From Luteibacter pinisoli (GTDB lineage Bacteria; Pseudomonadota; Gammaproteobacteria; Xanthomonadales; Rhodanobacteraceae), in assembly GCF_006385595.1 (NCBI RefSeq), contig NZ_CP041046.1, positions 3,982,501 to 4,046,500 of the forward strand: a stretch of 64,000 bases of DNA. The letters run 5' to 3'. Each line of letters opens with the position of its first letter. Positions within the stretch are counted from its first letter, which is position 1. The notes beneath the pieces are model-generated. The model was not told where the DNA came from, searched no databases, and saw nothing but the letters and a program-made list of their open reading frames with translations. This document shows, one piece after another, positions 17,801-28,241 of the stretch. Both the position numbers and the translations under genes were made by a program.

Positions 17801-19927
17801 ATGCAGCGACGCTGGATTGCGCTGGTCATCGCCCTTACCTTCAGTGGCATGACCCAGGCACACGAACCGAACAAGACCCCCGCTGCCCCGGCCGCCCAGG
17901 CCGCGGGTGATGACGAAAACCTCTGGCTGGACGACATCGACGGCGCCAGGCCGCTCGCATGGGTGAAGCAGGAAAACGCCAGGACCGTCGCCCAGTACGC
18001 CGAGAGCGATGAGTTCAGGACGCTCGACGCCCGCATCCTCGAGATGCTGGACTCGGACGCCAAGATCCCCATGGTCAGCAAGATCGGGGACCACTACTAC
18101 AACCTGTGGCGCGACAAGAAGAACCCGAAGGGGCTCTGGCGCCGCACTACCCTGGCCGAGTACCGCAAGGACAGCCCGGCGTGGGAAACCGTGATCGACC
18201 TGGACGCCCTCTCGGCCACCGAGAAGGAAAACTGGGTGTGGCACGGCGTGCAGTGCCTGAAGCCGGAAAACCGTTACTGCCTGGTCTCGCTCTCGCGCGG
18301 CGGTGCGGACGCGGACGTGATCCGCGAGTTCGACCTCAGCACGCGCAGCTTCGTGAAGGACGGCTTCAGCCTGCCCGAGGCGAAGAGCCAGGTGGCCTGG
18401 ATCGACCACGACCACCTGTTCGTCGCCACGGACTTCGGCCCGGGCAGCACCACCGATTCGAGCTACCCGCGCATCGTGAAGGAGTGGAAGCGCGGCACGC
18501 CGCTGGCATCCGCCACCACGGTGTACGAAGGCAAGAAGACCGACATGTCGATCTCGGCCTACCGCGACCTCACCCCGGGCTTCGAGCGCGAGTTCGTGAT
18601 GCGTGCGCTGGAGTTCTACAACAGCGAATCGTTCGTCCGCGGCAAGGAAGGCAAGCTGACCAAGATCGACGTGCCCAACGACGCCGAGACCGACGTCGAA
18701 CGCGAGTGGCTGCTGATCGAACCGCGCACCGACTGGAAGGTCGGCGGCACCACCTACCCCTCCGGCTCCCTGCTGGCGGCGAAGTTCGACGACTACATGG
18801 CCGGCAAGCGCGAGATCACCGTGCTGTTCACCCCGGACGAGCACACCTCGCTGGCCAGCCACTCGTGGACGAAGAGCCACCTCATCCTCAACACCATGCG
18901 CGACGTGGTCAGCCAGATCCAGGTGCTGACCCCGGCGGCGACGGGCCCGTGGAAGAGTGAAGCCCTGGGCGGCGCCCCGGCGCTGTCGACCATGTCGGCC
19001 ACCGGCATCGATGCCGACGAGAGCGACGAGTACTTCCTCACCGTGTCCGGCTTCCTGCAGCCGACCACGCTGTATTACGGCGTGGTCGGCCAGGGTGACC
19101 GCGAGGCGCTGAAGCACACCCCGGCCTTCTTCGATGCCTCGAAGTACGCGGTGAGCCAGCACTTCGCCACCTCGAAGGACGGCACCAAGGTGCCCTACTT
19201 CGAGATCGCCCCGAAGACGATGAAGGCGGACGGCAACAACCCGACCCTGGTCTACGGCTACGGCGGTTTCGAGATCTCGCTGCAGCCCGCCTACCTCGCC
19301 GGCCCCGGCCGCGCCTGGCTGGAAAAGGGTGGCGTGTACGTCATCGCCAATATCCGTGGCGGCGGCGAGTACGGCCCGCGCTGGCACCAGGCGGCGCTGA
19401 AGGCCAACCGCCCGCGTGCCTATGAGGACTTCGCGGCGGTGTCGCAGGACCTGATCGACCGCAAGATCACCACCCCGAAGCACATGGGCATGATGGGCGG
19501 CAGCAACGGCGGCCTGCTGGCCGGCAACATGCTGACCAAGTACCCGCAGCTGTACGGCGCGGTGGTGAGCCAGGTGGCCCTGCTGGACATGAAGCGCTAC
19601 CCGCACATGTCGGCCGGCGCCTCGTGGATGGCCGAGTACGGCGACCCGGACAAGCCGGACCAGTGGAAGTACATCCAGACGTTCTCGCCGTACCACAACC
19701 TGCACAAGGGCACGGCCTACCCGGCGGTGCTGTTCACCACGTCCACCCGGGATGACCGCGTGGGCCCGGTGCACGCCCGCAAGATGGCGGCGCGGATGCA
19801 GGCCATGGGCTTCAACGCCAGCTTCTACGAGAACCTGGAAGGCGGCCACGGCGCGGCGGCCGACAACAAGCAGGCCGCCTTCATGAACGCCCTGTCCTAC
19901 GTCTACCTCTGGGACCACCTGAAATAA
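17801..19927 (+). CDS. Prolyl oligopeptidase family serine peptidase (S9), secreted
   Basis: This 708-residue protein has a Sec signal peptide (MQRRWIALVIALTFSGMTQA), a beta-propeller-like N-terminal two thirds beginning with ENLWLDDIDGARPLAWVKQEN, and a C-terminal alpha/beta hydrolase domain. The catalytic serine is in MMGGSNGGLLAG (S568), the aspartate in TSTRDDRVGPVHARK and the histidine in EGGHGAAADN. GGGEYGPRWHQAALK is a typical S9A element. It probably cleaves proline-containing peptides in the periplasm or outside the cell. ATG 17801 was chosen because AAGGA precedes it and the signal peptide begins there. It lies between hppA and ppa with no functional link visible. Confidence 0.93.
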   Translation: MQRRWIALVIALTFSGMTQAHEPNKTPAAPAAQAAGDDENLWLDDIDGARPLAWVKQENARTVAQYAESDEFRTLDARILEMLDSDAKIPMVSKIGDHYYNLWRDKKNPKGLWRRTTLAEYRKDSPAWETVIDLDALSATEKENWVWHGVQCLKPENRYCLVSLSRGGADADVIREFDLSTRSFVKDGFSLPEAKSQVAWIDHDHLFVATDFGPGSTTDSSYPRIVKEWKRGTPLASATTVYEGKKTDMSISAYRDLTPGFEREFVMRALEFYNSESFVRGKEGKLTKIDVPNDAETDVEREWLLIEPRTDWKVGGTTYPSGSLLAAKFDDYMAGKREITVLFTPDEHTSLASHSWTKSHLILNTMRDVVSQIQVLTPAATGPWKSEALGGAPALSTMSATGIDADESDEYFLTVSGFLQPTTLYYGVVGQGDREALKHTPAFFDASKYAVSQHFATSKDGTKVPYFEIAPKTMKADGNNPTLVYGYGGFEISLQPAYLAGPGRAWLEKGGVYVIANIRGGGEYGPRWHQAALKANRPRAYEDFAAVSQDLIDRKITTPKHMGMMGGSNGGLLAGNMLTKYPQLYGAVVSQVALLDMKRYPHMSAGASWMAEYGDPDKPDQWKYIQTFSPYHNLHKGTAYPAVLFTTSTRDDRVGPVHARKMAARMQAMGFNASFYENLEGGHGAAADNKQAAFMNALSYVYLWDHLK

Positions 19928-19935
19928 GCCCTCCC

Positions 19936-19960
19936 GGCCGGCGCCGCCACGGCGCCGGCC
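19936..19960. terminator. GC-rich palindromic hairpin after the S9 peptidase gene
   Basis: A perfect 10-bp stem GGCCGGCGCC / GGCGCCGGCC with a GCCAC loop follows the stop codon. There is no U tract on either strand, so it may act as a pause or 3'-end stabiliser rather than a classical terminator. Confidence 0.45.
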
Positions 19961-20061
19961 ACCGGCTGAATGGCTCTGGGGCGCCTTTCGCGCCCCCGGT
20001 CCGGCTTCTTGTATCCTATGGGGCTGCTTTTTTCGTAACCCCACTGCATCAAGGAACGCCC

Positions 20062-20598
20062 ATGGGCCTGCACCTCGTCCCCGCCGGCAAGAACGTGCCG
20101 GATGAAATCAACGTCATCATCGAAATCCCCAAGGACGCCGAGCCGGTCAAGTACGAAGTGGACAAGGAAAGCGGCGCGATCTTCGTCGACCGCATCCTCT
20201 CCACCCCGATGCGCTACCCGTGCAACTACGGCTACGTGCCGGGCACCCTGGGTGGCGACGGCGACCCGCTGGACGCCCTGGTGATCCTGCCGCTGTCGCT
20301 GGTCCCCGGTTCGGTGATCCGCTGCCACCCGGTCGGCATGCTTAAGATGACCGACGAAGCCGGCGCTGACGAGAAGCTCGTCGTCGTCCCGGTGGAGAAG
20401 GTGTTCGCCGGCTACGGCCACATCCGCGACATCGCCCAGGTCTCGGGCCACTGGCTGGAGCGCATCGGCCACTTCTTCGAGCACTACAAGGATCTGGAGA
20501 AGGGCAAGTGGGTCAAGATCGACGGCTGGGTCGGCGCTGCCGAAGCCAAGGCCGAGATCGTCGCCGGCATGGGCCGCTACAAGTCCGACAACAAATAA
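20062..20598 (+). CDS. ppa: Soluble inorganic pyrophosphatase (family I)
   Basis: Ppa hydrolyses cytoplasmic pyrophosphate to two phosphates, pulling biosynthetic reactions forward. The 178-residue protein carries INVIIEIPK, the KYEVDKESGAI segment, PCNYGYVPGT and the metal-binding signature DGDPLDALV. The later active-site residues lie in AGADEKLVVVP and HFFEHYKDLEKGKWVKI. AAGGA precedes the ATG. It lies about 2.3 kb downstream of hppA on the same strand but has its own upstream region and terminator. Confidence 0.97.
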   Translation: MGLHLVPAGKNVPDEINVIIEIPKDAEPVKYEVDKESGAIFVDRILSTPMRYPCNYGYVPGTLGGDGDPLDALVILPLSLVPGSVIRCHPVGMLKMTDEAGADEKLVVVPVEKVFAGYGHIRDIAQVSGHWLERIGHFFEHYKDLEKGKWVKIDGWVGAAEAKAEIVAGMGRYKSDNK

Positions 20599-20610
20599 TC
20601 GTGTGAGACG

Positions 20611-20645
20611 AAAAGGGCCCGCTGCGAAGCGGGCCCTTTTTTTTT
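20611..20645. terminator. Bidirectional terminator between ppa and the DUF2333 gene
   Basis: A perfect 13-bp stem (AAAAGGGCCCGCT / AGCGGGCCCTTTT) with loop GCGA is followed by a run of nine Ts. The stop codon of the convergent DUF2333 gene lies within the T tract at 20644-20646. Confidence 0.9.
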
Positions 20646-21660
20646 AACCGCGGCCCAGCAGGGTGCGCAGGTCGATGATCGCGGCATTCGCCCGCGAGAT
20701 GTAGTTCGCCATCACCAGCGAGTGGTTGGCAAAGAAGCCGAACGGCGAGCCATTGAGCACCACCGGGCTGCCCAGCGACTTCTGCGATTCCTCCAGCTCA
20801 CGGATCACCTGCTCGAGGCTGGCATCCGCGTTCTTGCTGCGCAGGATCGGCGCGAAGTCGTGCCGGATGGCCTTCAGCTGCTCCAGCAGCGCCCAGGTGT
20901 AGCCGCGCGCCTCGTAGAAGTTGTCGTCGATCTTGTTCCAGGGCGTCTTCACGTAGACGGCCTTGGCCGGCTTGGCGGTACCCGCCACGTCGGCGTTCGG
21001 CGCCGCGTCCACCTTCAGCTGGCCGACGCTGGCCGACAGCCGCTGCGACAGCGAGCCAAGACGGGCCGATACGGTCTGCAGGTAGTCCGCGAGGTTGTCA
21101 GCGCGGGCGTAGAAGTGCGCGTTGCCGTCCTCGGCATCGCTTAGGCGGCCAAGGTAATCGCCGAGGTCGTCCACCGCCTTGCCGTACTGCGATTCGGAAC
21201 TGGGAAACAGCCAGCGGTCGTTCGGGCTATTGAGCAGCGGATCGGCCTCGCCGAGCGACTTGTCCTCGGTGGACTGGGTCTGCGAGCGGCTGAAGTCGTT
21301 GCGCAGGGCGCGGGCCAGGTCACGCGACGCGGTGAGCGAACCGAATTCCCAGTTGGGGATGTTGTCCATGAACACCCCGGGCGGCAGCTTGTCGTTGGTG
21401 AGGTAGCCGCCGCGCTTGTCCATCAGCGTATCCACCGAGCGCATCAGCGTGTAGGTGGTGACGGCGCCCGTGCTCATGGGCCGGCCGATGTCCTTCATGT
21501 GCGCGGTGGTCACCTGCACCGGGTCGAACTGCTCCGGCTCCTTGTCCCACCACCACATGAGGATGAGGACCAGGAGGATGAGCAGCGCCAGGGGCACGGC
21601 GATGAGCAGGCTGAGGGAGCGGCGCCTGCGGGGAGCGGCGGGGGCAGCGGTCGCGTTCAT
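20644..21660 (-). CDS. DUF2333 family inner-membrane protein
   Basis: This 338-residue protein has a basic N-terminus, one transmembrane helix (about 15-37, LLIAVPLALLILLVLILMWW) and a long periplasmic region rich in helices, with RGGYLTNDKLPPGVFMDNIPNWEFG and SFGFFANHSLVMANYISRANAAI-like stretches typical of DUF2333. The family has no established function. It is upstream of nothing on its own strand except the ferritin-like gene, 46 bases away. Its ATG at 21660 is preceded by GGATC, a weak ribosome binding site. Confidence 0.85.
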   Translation of the reverse strand: MNATAAPAAPRRRRSLSLLIAVPLALLILLVLILMWWWDKEPEQFDPVQVTTAHMKDIGRPMSTGAVTTYTLMRSVDTLMDKRGGYLTNDKLPPGVFMDNIPNWEFGSLTASRDLARALRNDFSRSQTQSTEDKSLGEADPLLNSPNDRWLFPSSESQYGKAVDDLGDYLGRLSDAEDGNAHFYARADNLADYLQTVSARLGSLSQRLSASVGQLKVDAAPNADVAGTAKPAKAVYVKTPWNKIDDNFYEARGYTWALLEQLKAIRHDFAPILRSKNADASLEQVIRELEESQKSLGSPVVLNGSPFGFFANHSLVMANYISRANAAIIDLRTLLGRG

Positions 21661-21706
21661 GATGATCCTTTCCGACGAGTGCGAGCGGTGCCCCCAGCTT
21701 ACCTAA

Positions 21707-22279
21707 TCAGTGCTTCGAGGGTGCCGCCGGCTCGCCCTTCTTGCCGAGGTTTTCGAGCAGGGTGGCCATGTCCTCGGCGTGTTCTTCTTCCTGCGCCAGG
21801 ATGTCTTCCATGATGCGCCGGGTGGTCGGATCGTCATCGCCGATGTAGCTGACGATCTCGCGATAGCTGTCGATGGCGATGCGCTCGGCGACCAGGTCTT
21901 CCTTGATCATGTCGACCAGGTCCACGCCTTCGACGTAATCCGCGTGACTGCGTGAAAGCAGGCCTTCCGGGTTGAAATTGGGCGTGCCGTCGAGCTGGGT
22001 GATGCGCTCGGCAATGCGGTCCGCGTGCGCCTGTTCCTGGTTGGCGTGTTCCAGGAATTCGGCCTTCACGCTCTGCGAGTGGATGCCCGGCGCCATGTAG
22101 TAGTGGTACTTGTAGCGCAGCACGCAGACGATCTCGGTGGCGAGCGCTTCGTTGAGCAGTTTGATCACCGTTTCGCGGTCGGCGCGATACCCCGCGGTGA
22201 TGGCGCCCTTGTCGATGTGCTCGCGGGCGCGCTTGCGGATGTTCTCAATATCGCTGACGAACGGTTTCTTGCTGGCCAT
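21707..22279 (-). CDS. Ferritin-like protein (bacterioferritin/Dps superfamily)
   Basis: This 190-residue four-helix-bundle protein has diiron-type residues in EALATEIVCVLRYKYHYY, ANQEQAHADRI and DILAQEEEHAEDM, with two ExxH-like pairs. It most likely stores iron or protects against peroxide in the cytoplasm. The extended IHSQSVKAEFLEHANQEQAHADRIAER helix is close to bacterioferritins, but I see no clear heme methionine assignment. The start MASKKPFVSDIENIRKRA at 22279 is preferred to the open frame upstream because homology begins there. It is downstream of thiC on the same strand, about 115 bp from it. Confidence 0.82.
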   Translation of the reverse strand: MASKKPFVSDIENIRKRAREHIDKGAITAGYRADRETVIKLLNEALATEIVCVLRYKYHYYMAPGIHSQSVKAEFLEHANQEQAHADRIAERITQLDGTPNFNPEGLLSRSHADYVEGVDLVDMIKEDLVAERIAIDSYREIVSYIGDDDPTTRRIMEDILAQEEEHAEDMATLLENLGKKGEPAAPSKH

Positions 22280-22393
22280 TGCCTGTGCTCCGGATGCGGG
22301 AGTTGGGTAGGGGCCTGACGGTAGGGCCGATCCCGAAAAAACGGGGTGAAGGACGCGCCGAATGCGACTCATTGCGAACCACCCCGTCCCCGC

Positions 22394-24154
<1,761 letters not shown>

Positions 24155-24239
24155 CGGCTTCTCGGCTCTGGAGGAGGGAGAAGCGGACGCGCCGCCACGG
24201 CGGCCGGGCGCGCACAAGGCGCACGGCTTCCGTGGACAA

Positions 24240-24318
24240 AGCTTCCTACGCCGGTACTGACCGGATCAGGTTCAAAGGGACTCTCTCAGCCCGCGCATTG
24301 CGCTGGCACCCCCGCTTC
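24240..24318 (-). promoter_or_regulatory. TPP riboswitch (THI element) controlling thiC
   Basis: Read on the minus strand, the leader holds the conserved TPP aptamer blocks in order: GGGGTGCC, GGGCTGAGA, CCCTTTGAACCTGATCCGG and GTACCGGCGTAGGAAGC. Ends pair through AAGC/GCTT as helix P1. The aptamer ends about 85 nt before the thiC start, leaving room for a GC-rich expression platform (GGCCGCCGTGGCGGC) that could act on translation or transcription. Confidence 0.95.
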
Positions 24319-24357
24319 GGGGCCGATTCAAGCACGAAGCGGATGGGAAGGCGAGCG

Positions 24358-25014
24358 TTACCCGCGCGGCTCGTAGGCGCGCATGAACATCTCGACCGCG
24401 GCCAGGGCGTTGGCCTTCACTTCCTCGCCGAACTGCACGGCGCAGTCTTCGCAGCCAAACAGGCGGCGCAACAGGAGGTCGCCCTTGAGCAGGGCCAGGA
24501 ACTGCGTGGTGGCGCGGCTGACGTCCGGGATATCGAGCTGGCCGCGTTCCACGGCGTCGCCGAGCAGGCGGCTCATCAGCTTGTGCATGCGCACCGGGCC
24601 CTCTTCCCAGACCAGGCGGCCAAAGCGGGGGTTACCGCTGGACTGGCAGTCGGAAAGGATGGCGCGGAAGGTGCCGACGGATTCCGTATTGGTTTCCATC
24701 GCCGCGTGGCGGCCGGCGATAGCCGTCAGCGTGGCGCGGATATCGGCGCCGGCGCTGGCGTCGAACAGGTCGTCCGGCAGGCGTTCCTGTACGTGGGCGC
24801 GGATGACCTCGCGGAAGAGGTTGTCCTTGTCGCCGAAATGGCTGTAAACGGTGAGCTTGGAGACACCGGCGGAGGCCGCGACCGCGTCCATGCTGGTGCC
24901 ACCGAAGCCGCCCTGGGTGAACAGCGCCTTGGCGGCGTCCAGGATGGCCGCACGCTTCTCCATGTCCTTCGGTCGCCCGGGGCCTTGCGTCTTGATTTTC
25001 GGGCTCGCGTTCAT
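24358..25014 (-). CDS. TetR/AcrR family transcriptional regulator
   Basis: This 218-residue repressor-type protein has an N-terminal helix-turn-helix with AAILDAAKALFTQGGFGGTS and GVSKLTVYSHFGDKDNLF (about 21-62), followed by a helical ligand-binding domain with a GDLLLRRLFGCEDC motif. It resembles regulators of efflux systems. It is divergent from pcm-tolC, so control of tolC or of itself is plausible. An AAAGT-TATG-ACTTT palindrome lies 20-33 bases upstream of its start codon and is a candidate autoregulatory operator. Confidence 0.9.
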   Translation of the reverse strand: MNASPKIKTQGPGRPKDMEKRAAILDAAKALFTQGGFGGTSMDAVAASAGVSKLTVYSHFGDKDNLFREVIRAHVQERLPDDLFDASAGADIRATLTAIAGRHAAMETNTESVGTFRAILSDCQSSGNPRFGRLVWEEGPVRMHKLMSRLLGDAVERGQLDIPDVSRATTQFLALLKGDLLLRRLFGCEDCAVQFGEEVKANALAAVEMFMRAYEPRG

Positions 25015-25375
25015 GGGTGCACCTTCACAAACAAAAGTTATGACTTTATTATACGCAGCGGTTTAGTTATTTCCAGCGTCGTGCGCATCTTTTTGGCGCG
25101 AGATCAAGCCGGATCAAGAGGTAACCGCTGTCCTACCTTAGAATAAAGTGGGGGCGCCTCGTGCGGTCTCCATGGTTGCCCGGCCCTGTCCCCACCGGCC
25201 ATTCAGGCGGCGGGAGGCAAGCCCCGGGGGGCATGACGAGCGTCAGCCCCGGCTGGTGACTTCCGGCACTTCGCCGGAATCCCCCGGCACCGCAGCCTTT
25301 GCACATTGGGAAATCGGCCTCTAACCGCTTATCCTTTCGAACCTTTTTTCAGCTTTTCGTACGGGATTGAACACC
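25015..25375. other. 361-bp divergent intergenic region between the TetR gene and pcm
   Basis: No gene is visible here. The TetR side holds the palindrome AAAGT-TATG-ACTTT (25034-25047), a candidate operator. The middle is GC-rich and structured, with a perfect hairpin TTCCGGC-ACTTC-GCCGGAA (25261-25279). A TTAGAAT box near 25138-25144 could be a -10 for a plus-strand transcript with a leader of over 200 nt before pcm. I cannot match the region to a known riboswitch or small RNA. Confidence 0.4.
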
Positions 25376-26035
25376 ATGGCGATGAATTTCGAGCAGGCCC
25401 GCCAGAACATGGTCGAGAACCAGGTTCGCCCCTGGGAAGTGCTTGAGTACTCGGTACTCGACACCCTGAAGGCAGTGCGCCGCGAGGATTTCGTGGCTCC
25501 GGCCCACCGCAACGTCGCTTTCGCGGACCTGAACCTGCCCCTGGGGCATGACGAGGTCATGATGAAGCCGGTGATCGAAGGCCGTGTGCTGCAGGCCGTG
25601 GCCCTGAACAAGACCGACGAGGTCCTCGAGATCGGTACCGGTTCGGGCTACCTCACCGCCTGCCTGGCCAACCTGGCCGGCAAGGTCACCAGCATCGACA
25701 TGCACGCCGATTTCGTGGAGGCCGCCCGCCAGCGCCTCGCGGCCGCCGGCGTCACCAACGCCACCCTGGCCGTGGCCGAAGCCGTCAACGGTTACACGCC
25801 CGCGGGCGTTTTCGACGTCGTCGTGGTCACCGGTGCGGTGCACGCGATTCCCGAGACCTTCGTCCGCTGGCTGAAGCCGGGCGGCCGCATGTTCGTGGTG
25901 CGCGGCGATTCGCCGGCCCAGACCGCGGTGCTCCTTACCCATGAGGGCGAGGGCCGCTACCGCGAGGAATCGTTGTTTGAAACGGACCTTCCCTACCTGG
26001 CGCATGCCGCGCCGGTGAAGCGCTTCGTGCTCTGA
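25376..26035 (+). CDS. pcm: Protein-L-isoaspartate O-methyltransferase family protein
   Basis: This 219-residue SAM-dependent methyltransferase has the family N-terminus ARQNMVENQVRPWEV, the SAM-binding motif LEIGTGSGYLTACLA and a FDVVVVTGAVHAIPE segment. Classical enzymes methylate damaged isoaspartyl residues for repair. This subgroup, encoded beside tolC in related bacteria, lacks some residues of E. coli Pcm, so its substrate is less certain. ATG 25376 is taken as the start; a TTG nine bases earlier and an ATG at 25382 are alternatives. tolC follows 37 bases later. Confidence 0.85.
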   Translation: MAMNFEQARQNMVENQVRPWEVLEYSVLDTLKAVRREDFVAPAHRNVAFADLNLPLGHDEVMMKPVIEGRVLQAVALNKTDEVLEIGTGSGYLTACLANLAGKVTSIDMHADFVEAARQRLAAAGVTNATLAVAEAVNGYTPAGVFDVVVVTGAVHAIPETFVRWLKPGGRMFVVRGDSPAQTAVLLTHEGEGRYREESLFETDLPYLAHAAPVKRFVL

Positions 26036-26072
26036 CTTTTAAAGATCCCCCCATCACCCACGAGGCGAAACC

Positions 26073-27449
26073 ATGCGCTTGAAGCTCCTCACCGTCGCGC
26101 TGGCACTGGCAGCGACACCGTTCGCCAGCCATGCGGAAGACCTGCTCGATGCGTACCGCCAGGCCCGTGCCAACGACCCGGTGCTGTCGCAGGCCGATTC
26201 CACCCGCCTCGCCACCGGTGAGGGCGTCACGCAGGCCCGCGCGCTGTTGCTGCCGCAGGTGAGCGCCCAGCTCAGCCTGGTGCAGACCGACCCGAACGGC
26301 CCGACCCGCGAGCCGATCTACGGCGCCGACGGCACCACCATCACCGGTTTCACCGGCGACATCGGCCACAGCCGCACGCGCTCGACCAGCGCCACGGTCA
26401 GCCAAAGCGTCGTCGACTTCAGCAAGTACGCCGACCTGAAGGCGGCCCGCTCCTCGGCGGATTCGCAGAACGCCACGTACGACGCCGCGCTGCAGCAGCT
26501 GTCGACGCGCGTGGCCACCGCCTACTTCCAGGTGCTGACCAACGACGACGCCCTCACGTTCCAGAAGGCGAACGAGCAGGCCCTGGCCCGTCAGCTGGAG
26601 CAGGCGCAGCAGCGTTTCGACGTTGGCCTGTCGGCCATCACCGACGTGCAGGACGCCAAGGCCCAGCACGACACGGCCGTGGCCCAGGTGATCACCGCGG
26701 AAAACACGCTCTCGGATTCGCGCGAGGCCCTCACCCAGATCACCGGCCAGCCGGCGGATAACCTGAAGAAGCTGCGCGAGCAGCTGCCGATGGATCCCCC
26801 GACCCCGAACGATGCCCAGGCCTGGGTGGCGGAAGCCGTCAAGACCAGCCCGACGATCATCGCCGCGCAGTACAACGTCGATTCCGCCGAACACAGCATC
26901 TCGTCCGCACGCGCCGGCCACCTGCCGACCATCAATGCGACGCTGGGCTACAGCAAGGCGACGCAGTGGAACCAGAACGCTGGCGTCTCCCAGAGCTCCG
27001 GCACGCTGGGCTCGAACGGCCGCGGCTCCACCTCGGTGGGCCTGACGCTGGACGTGCCCATCTTCTCGGGCGGTGCCACGCAGTCGCGCGTCCGCCAGTC
27101 GATCTACCAGCGCGATGCGGCGCAGGATTCGCTGGAATCCACCCGCCGCCAGGTGGTGCGTGACACGCTGAACTACTACCGTTCGGTCGTCGCCGGCATC
27201 AGCAAGGTGGAAGCCACCAAGGCCGCCGTCGAGTCCGCCGAGAGCGCGCGCGACGCCACGCAGGCCGGCTTCGAAGTCGGTACGCGCACCATCGTCGACG
27301 TGCTGATCGCGCAGCAGAACCTCACCTCGGCGCTCAGCGACTACTCGCAGGCCCGCCACCAGTTCGTGCTGGACAAGCTGCTGCTGAAGCAGACCGCTGG
27401 CACGGTGGACGTGAAGGACCTGGAAGCCGTCAACTCGCTGCTCCAGTAA
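26073..27449 (+). CDS. tolC: TolC family outer-membrane efflux channel
   Basis: This 458-residue protein has a signal peptide (MRLKLLTVALALAATPFASHA). Its duplicated TolC architecture begins with EDLLDAYRQARANDPVLSQAD, then VSQSVVDFSKYADLKAAR, and the second half has GLTLDVPIFSGGATQSRVRQ and AGFEVGTRTIVDVLIAQQNLTSAL. It forms the trimeric outer-membrane duct for tripartite efflux pumps and type I secretion. GAGGCGA precedes the ATG. Downstream of pcm, it ends at a strong terminator. No pump genes are adjacent, in line with a shared TolC. Confidence 0.95.
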   Translation: MRLKLLTVALALAATPFASHAEDLLDAYRQARANDPVLSQADSTRLATGEGVTQARALLLPQVSAQLSLVQTDPNGPTREPIYGADGTTITGFTGDIGHSRTRSTSATVSQSVVDFSKYADLKAARSSADSQNATYDAALQQLSTRVATAYFQVLTNDDALTFQKANEQALARQLEQAQQRFDVGLSAITDVQDAKAQHDTAVAQVITAENTLSDSREALTQITGQPADNLKKLREQLPMDPPTPNDAQAWVAEAVKTSPTIIAAQYNVDSAEHSISSARAGHLPTINATLGYSKATQWNQNAGVSQSSGTLGSNGRGSTSVGLTLDVPIFSGGATQSRVRQSIYQRDAAQDSLESTRRQVVRDTLNYYRSVVAGISKVEATKAAVESAESARDATQAGFEVGTRTIVDVLIAQQNLTSALSDYSQARHQFVLDKLLLKQTAGTVDVKDLEAVNSLLQ

Positions 27450-27477
27450 GCGCACGTCGGATACACAGCACGACAGG

Positions 27478-27507
27478 AAAGCGGGCCCGATGGCCCGCTT
27501 TTCTTTT
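27478..27507 (+). terminator. Intrinsic terminator after tolC
   Basis: A perfect 10-bp stem AAAGCGGGCC / GGCCCGCTTT with loop CGAT is followed by a T-rich tail (TTCTTTT). Confidence 0.88.
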
Positions 27508-27643
27508 GCCTGCACGTCAGGCGTCACCCGAGGCGTGTAGGCAAACCCTCTCATCCATCCGCGCTCCACGCCGATACCCGCGTCGCCCCGACATCCTCAT
27601 GCTTCGTCAGCCGGCAACCCGCCGGCCTCTTCAAGGACGAACC

Positions 27644-28234
27644 ATGCTTCGAGTTACTGCCTTCGCCTTCACCCTGTTCGGCGTCGCCACCGCGTCGTAC
27701 GCCGCTGGCAACAGCCCGCAGGCCCGGCCGCCGCGGGTGACGGACATGCCGCCGGTCACCGCCTTCGAGTTCGACATCCTGCAAAAGGGCCCGCCGCACG
27801 GGGACGATGCGCGCCTCGCCGAATCGCTGTGGAAGCAGGCCCTCGCCACGTGCGGCCAGCGCAGCGGGTACCTCGTCGAATACCGCGACGGCTACAAGCG
27901 CCCGCAGTTCGATTCCATGGAGAACGCCCGGAGCATGCATGCCTACGCCACCTGCCGGCTCGACGACGCGGCCGCCGCGGCCGGCGCTGCCGCAGCGGGC
28001 GGCCAGGCGGACCCGGCCATGCTCAACCCGATGGGCGATGCGCAGTCCCCCGATGGGGCACTGATCTGGACGCGCGGCCCCGCGCGCGCCACCTACGAGG
28101 CCGTCGCCGCGAAGATGCATCGCACCTGCGCCGATGCCCGCCGCCGCATCCTGTTCGCGAGCTTCGATGTCGGCCAGCCCGATGCGGCGGGCCGGGCCGG
28201 GGTCCATGCGCGCTTCGCCTGCAAGGCCGACTAA
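27644..28234 (+). CDS. Secreted protein of unknown function
   Basis: I do not recognise this 196-residue protein. It has a clear signal peptide (MLRVTAFAFTLFGVATASYA). The mature part has four cysteines spread out (in LATCGQRSG, YATCRLDD, HRTCADARR and ARFACKAD), suggesting two periplasmic disulfides. A central low-complexity AAAAAGAAAAGGQADP linker separates two halves. AAGGA lies seven bases before the ATG. It is convergent with waaA, only seven bases between stops, and follows the tolC terminator, so it is probably monocistronic. No homologous family is claimed. Confidence 0.75.
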   Translation: MLRVTAFAFTLFGVATASYAAGNSPQARPPRVTDMPPVTAFEFDILQKGPPHGDDARLAESLWKQALATCGQRSGYLVEYRDGYKRPQFDSMENARSMHAYATCRLDDAAAAAGAAAAGGQADPAMLNPMGDAQSPDGALIWTRGPARATYEAVAAKMHRTCADARRRILFASFDVGQPDAAGRAGVHARFACKAD

Positions 28235-28241
28235 GCGGCGC

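Noticed and set aside
16397..20044. A 1215-codon open frame on the minus strand
   Set aside because: It is antisense to hppA and the S9 peptidase, and its Arg/His/Gly-rich product has no recognisable domain.
25150..25320. 6S RNA, SRP RNA or a cobalamin/SAH riboswitch
   Set aside because: Conserved core blocks of these RNAs are not present; only generic GC-rich hairpins are visible.
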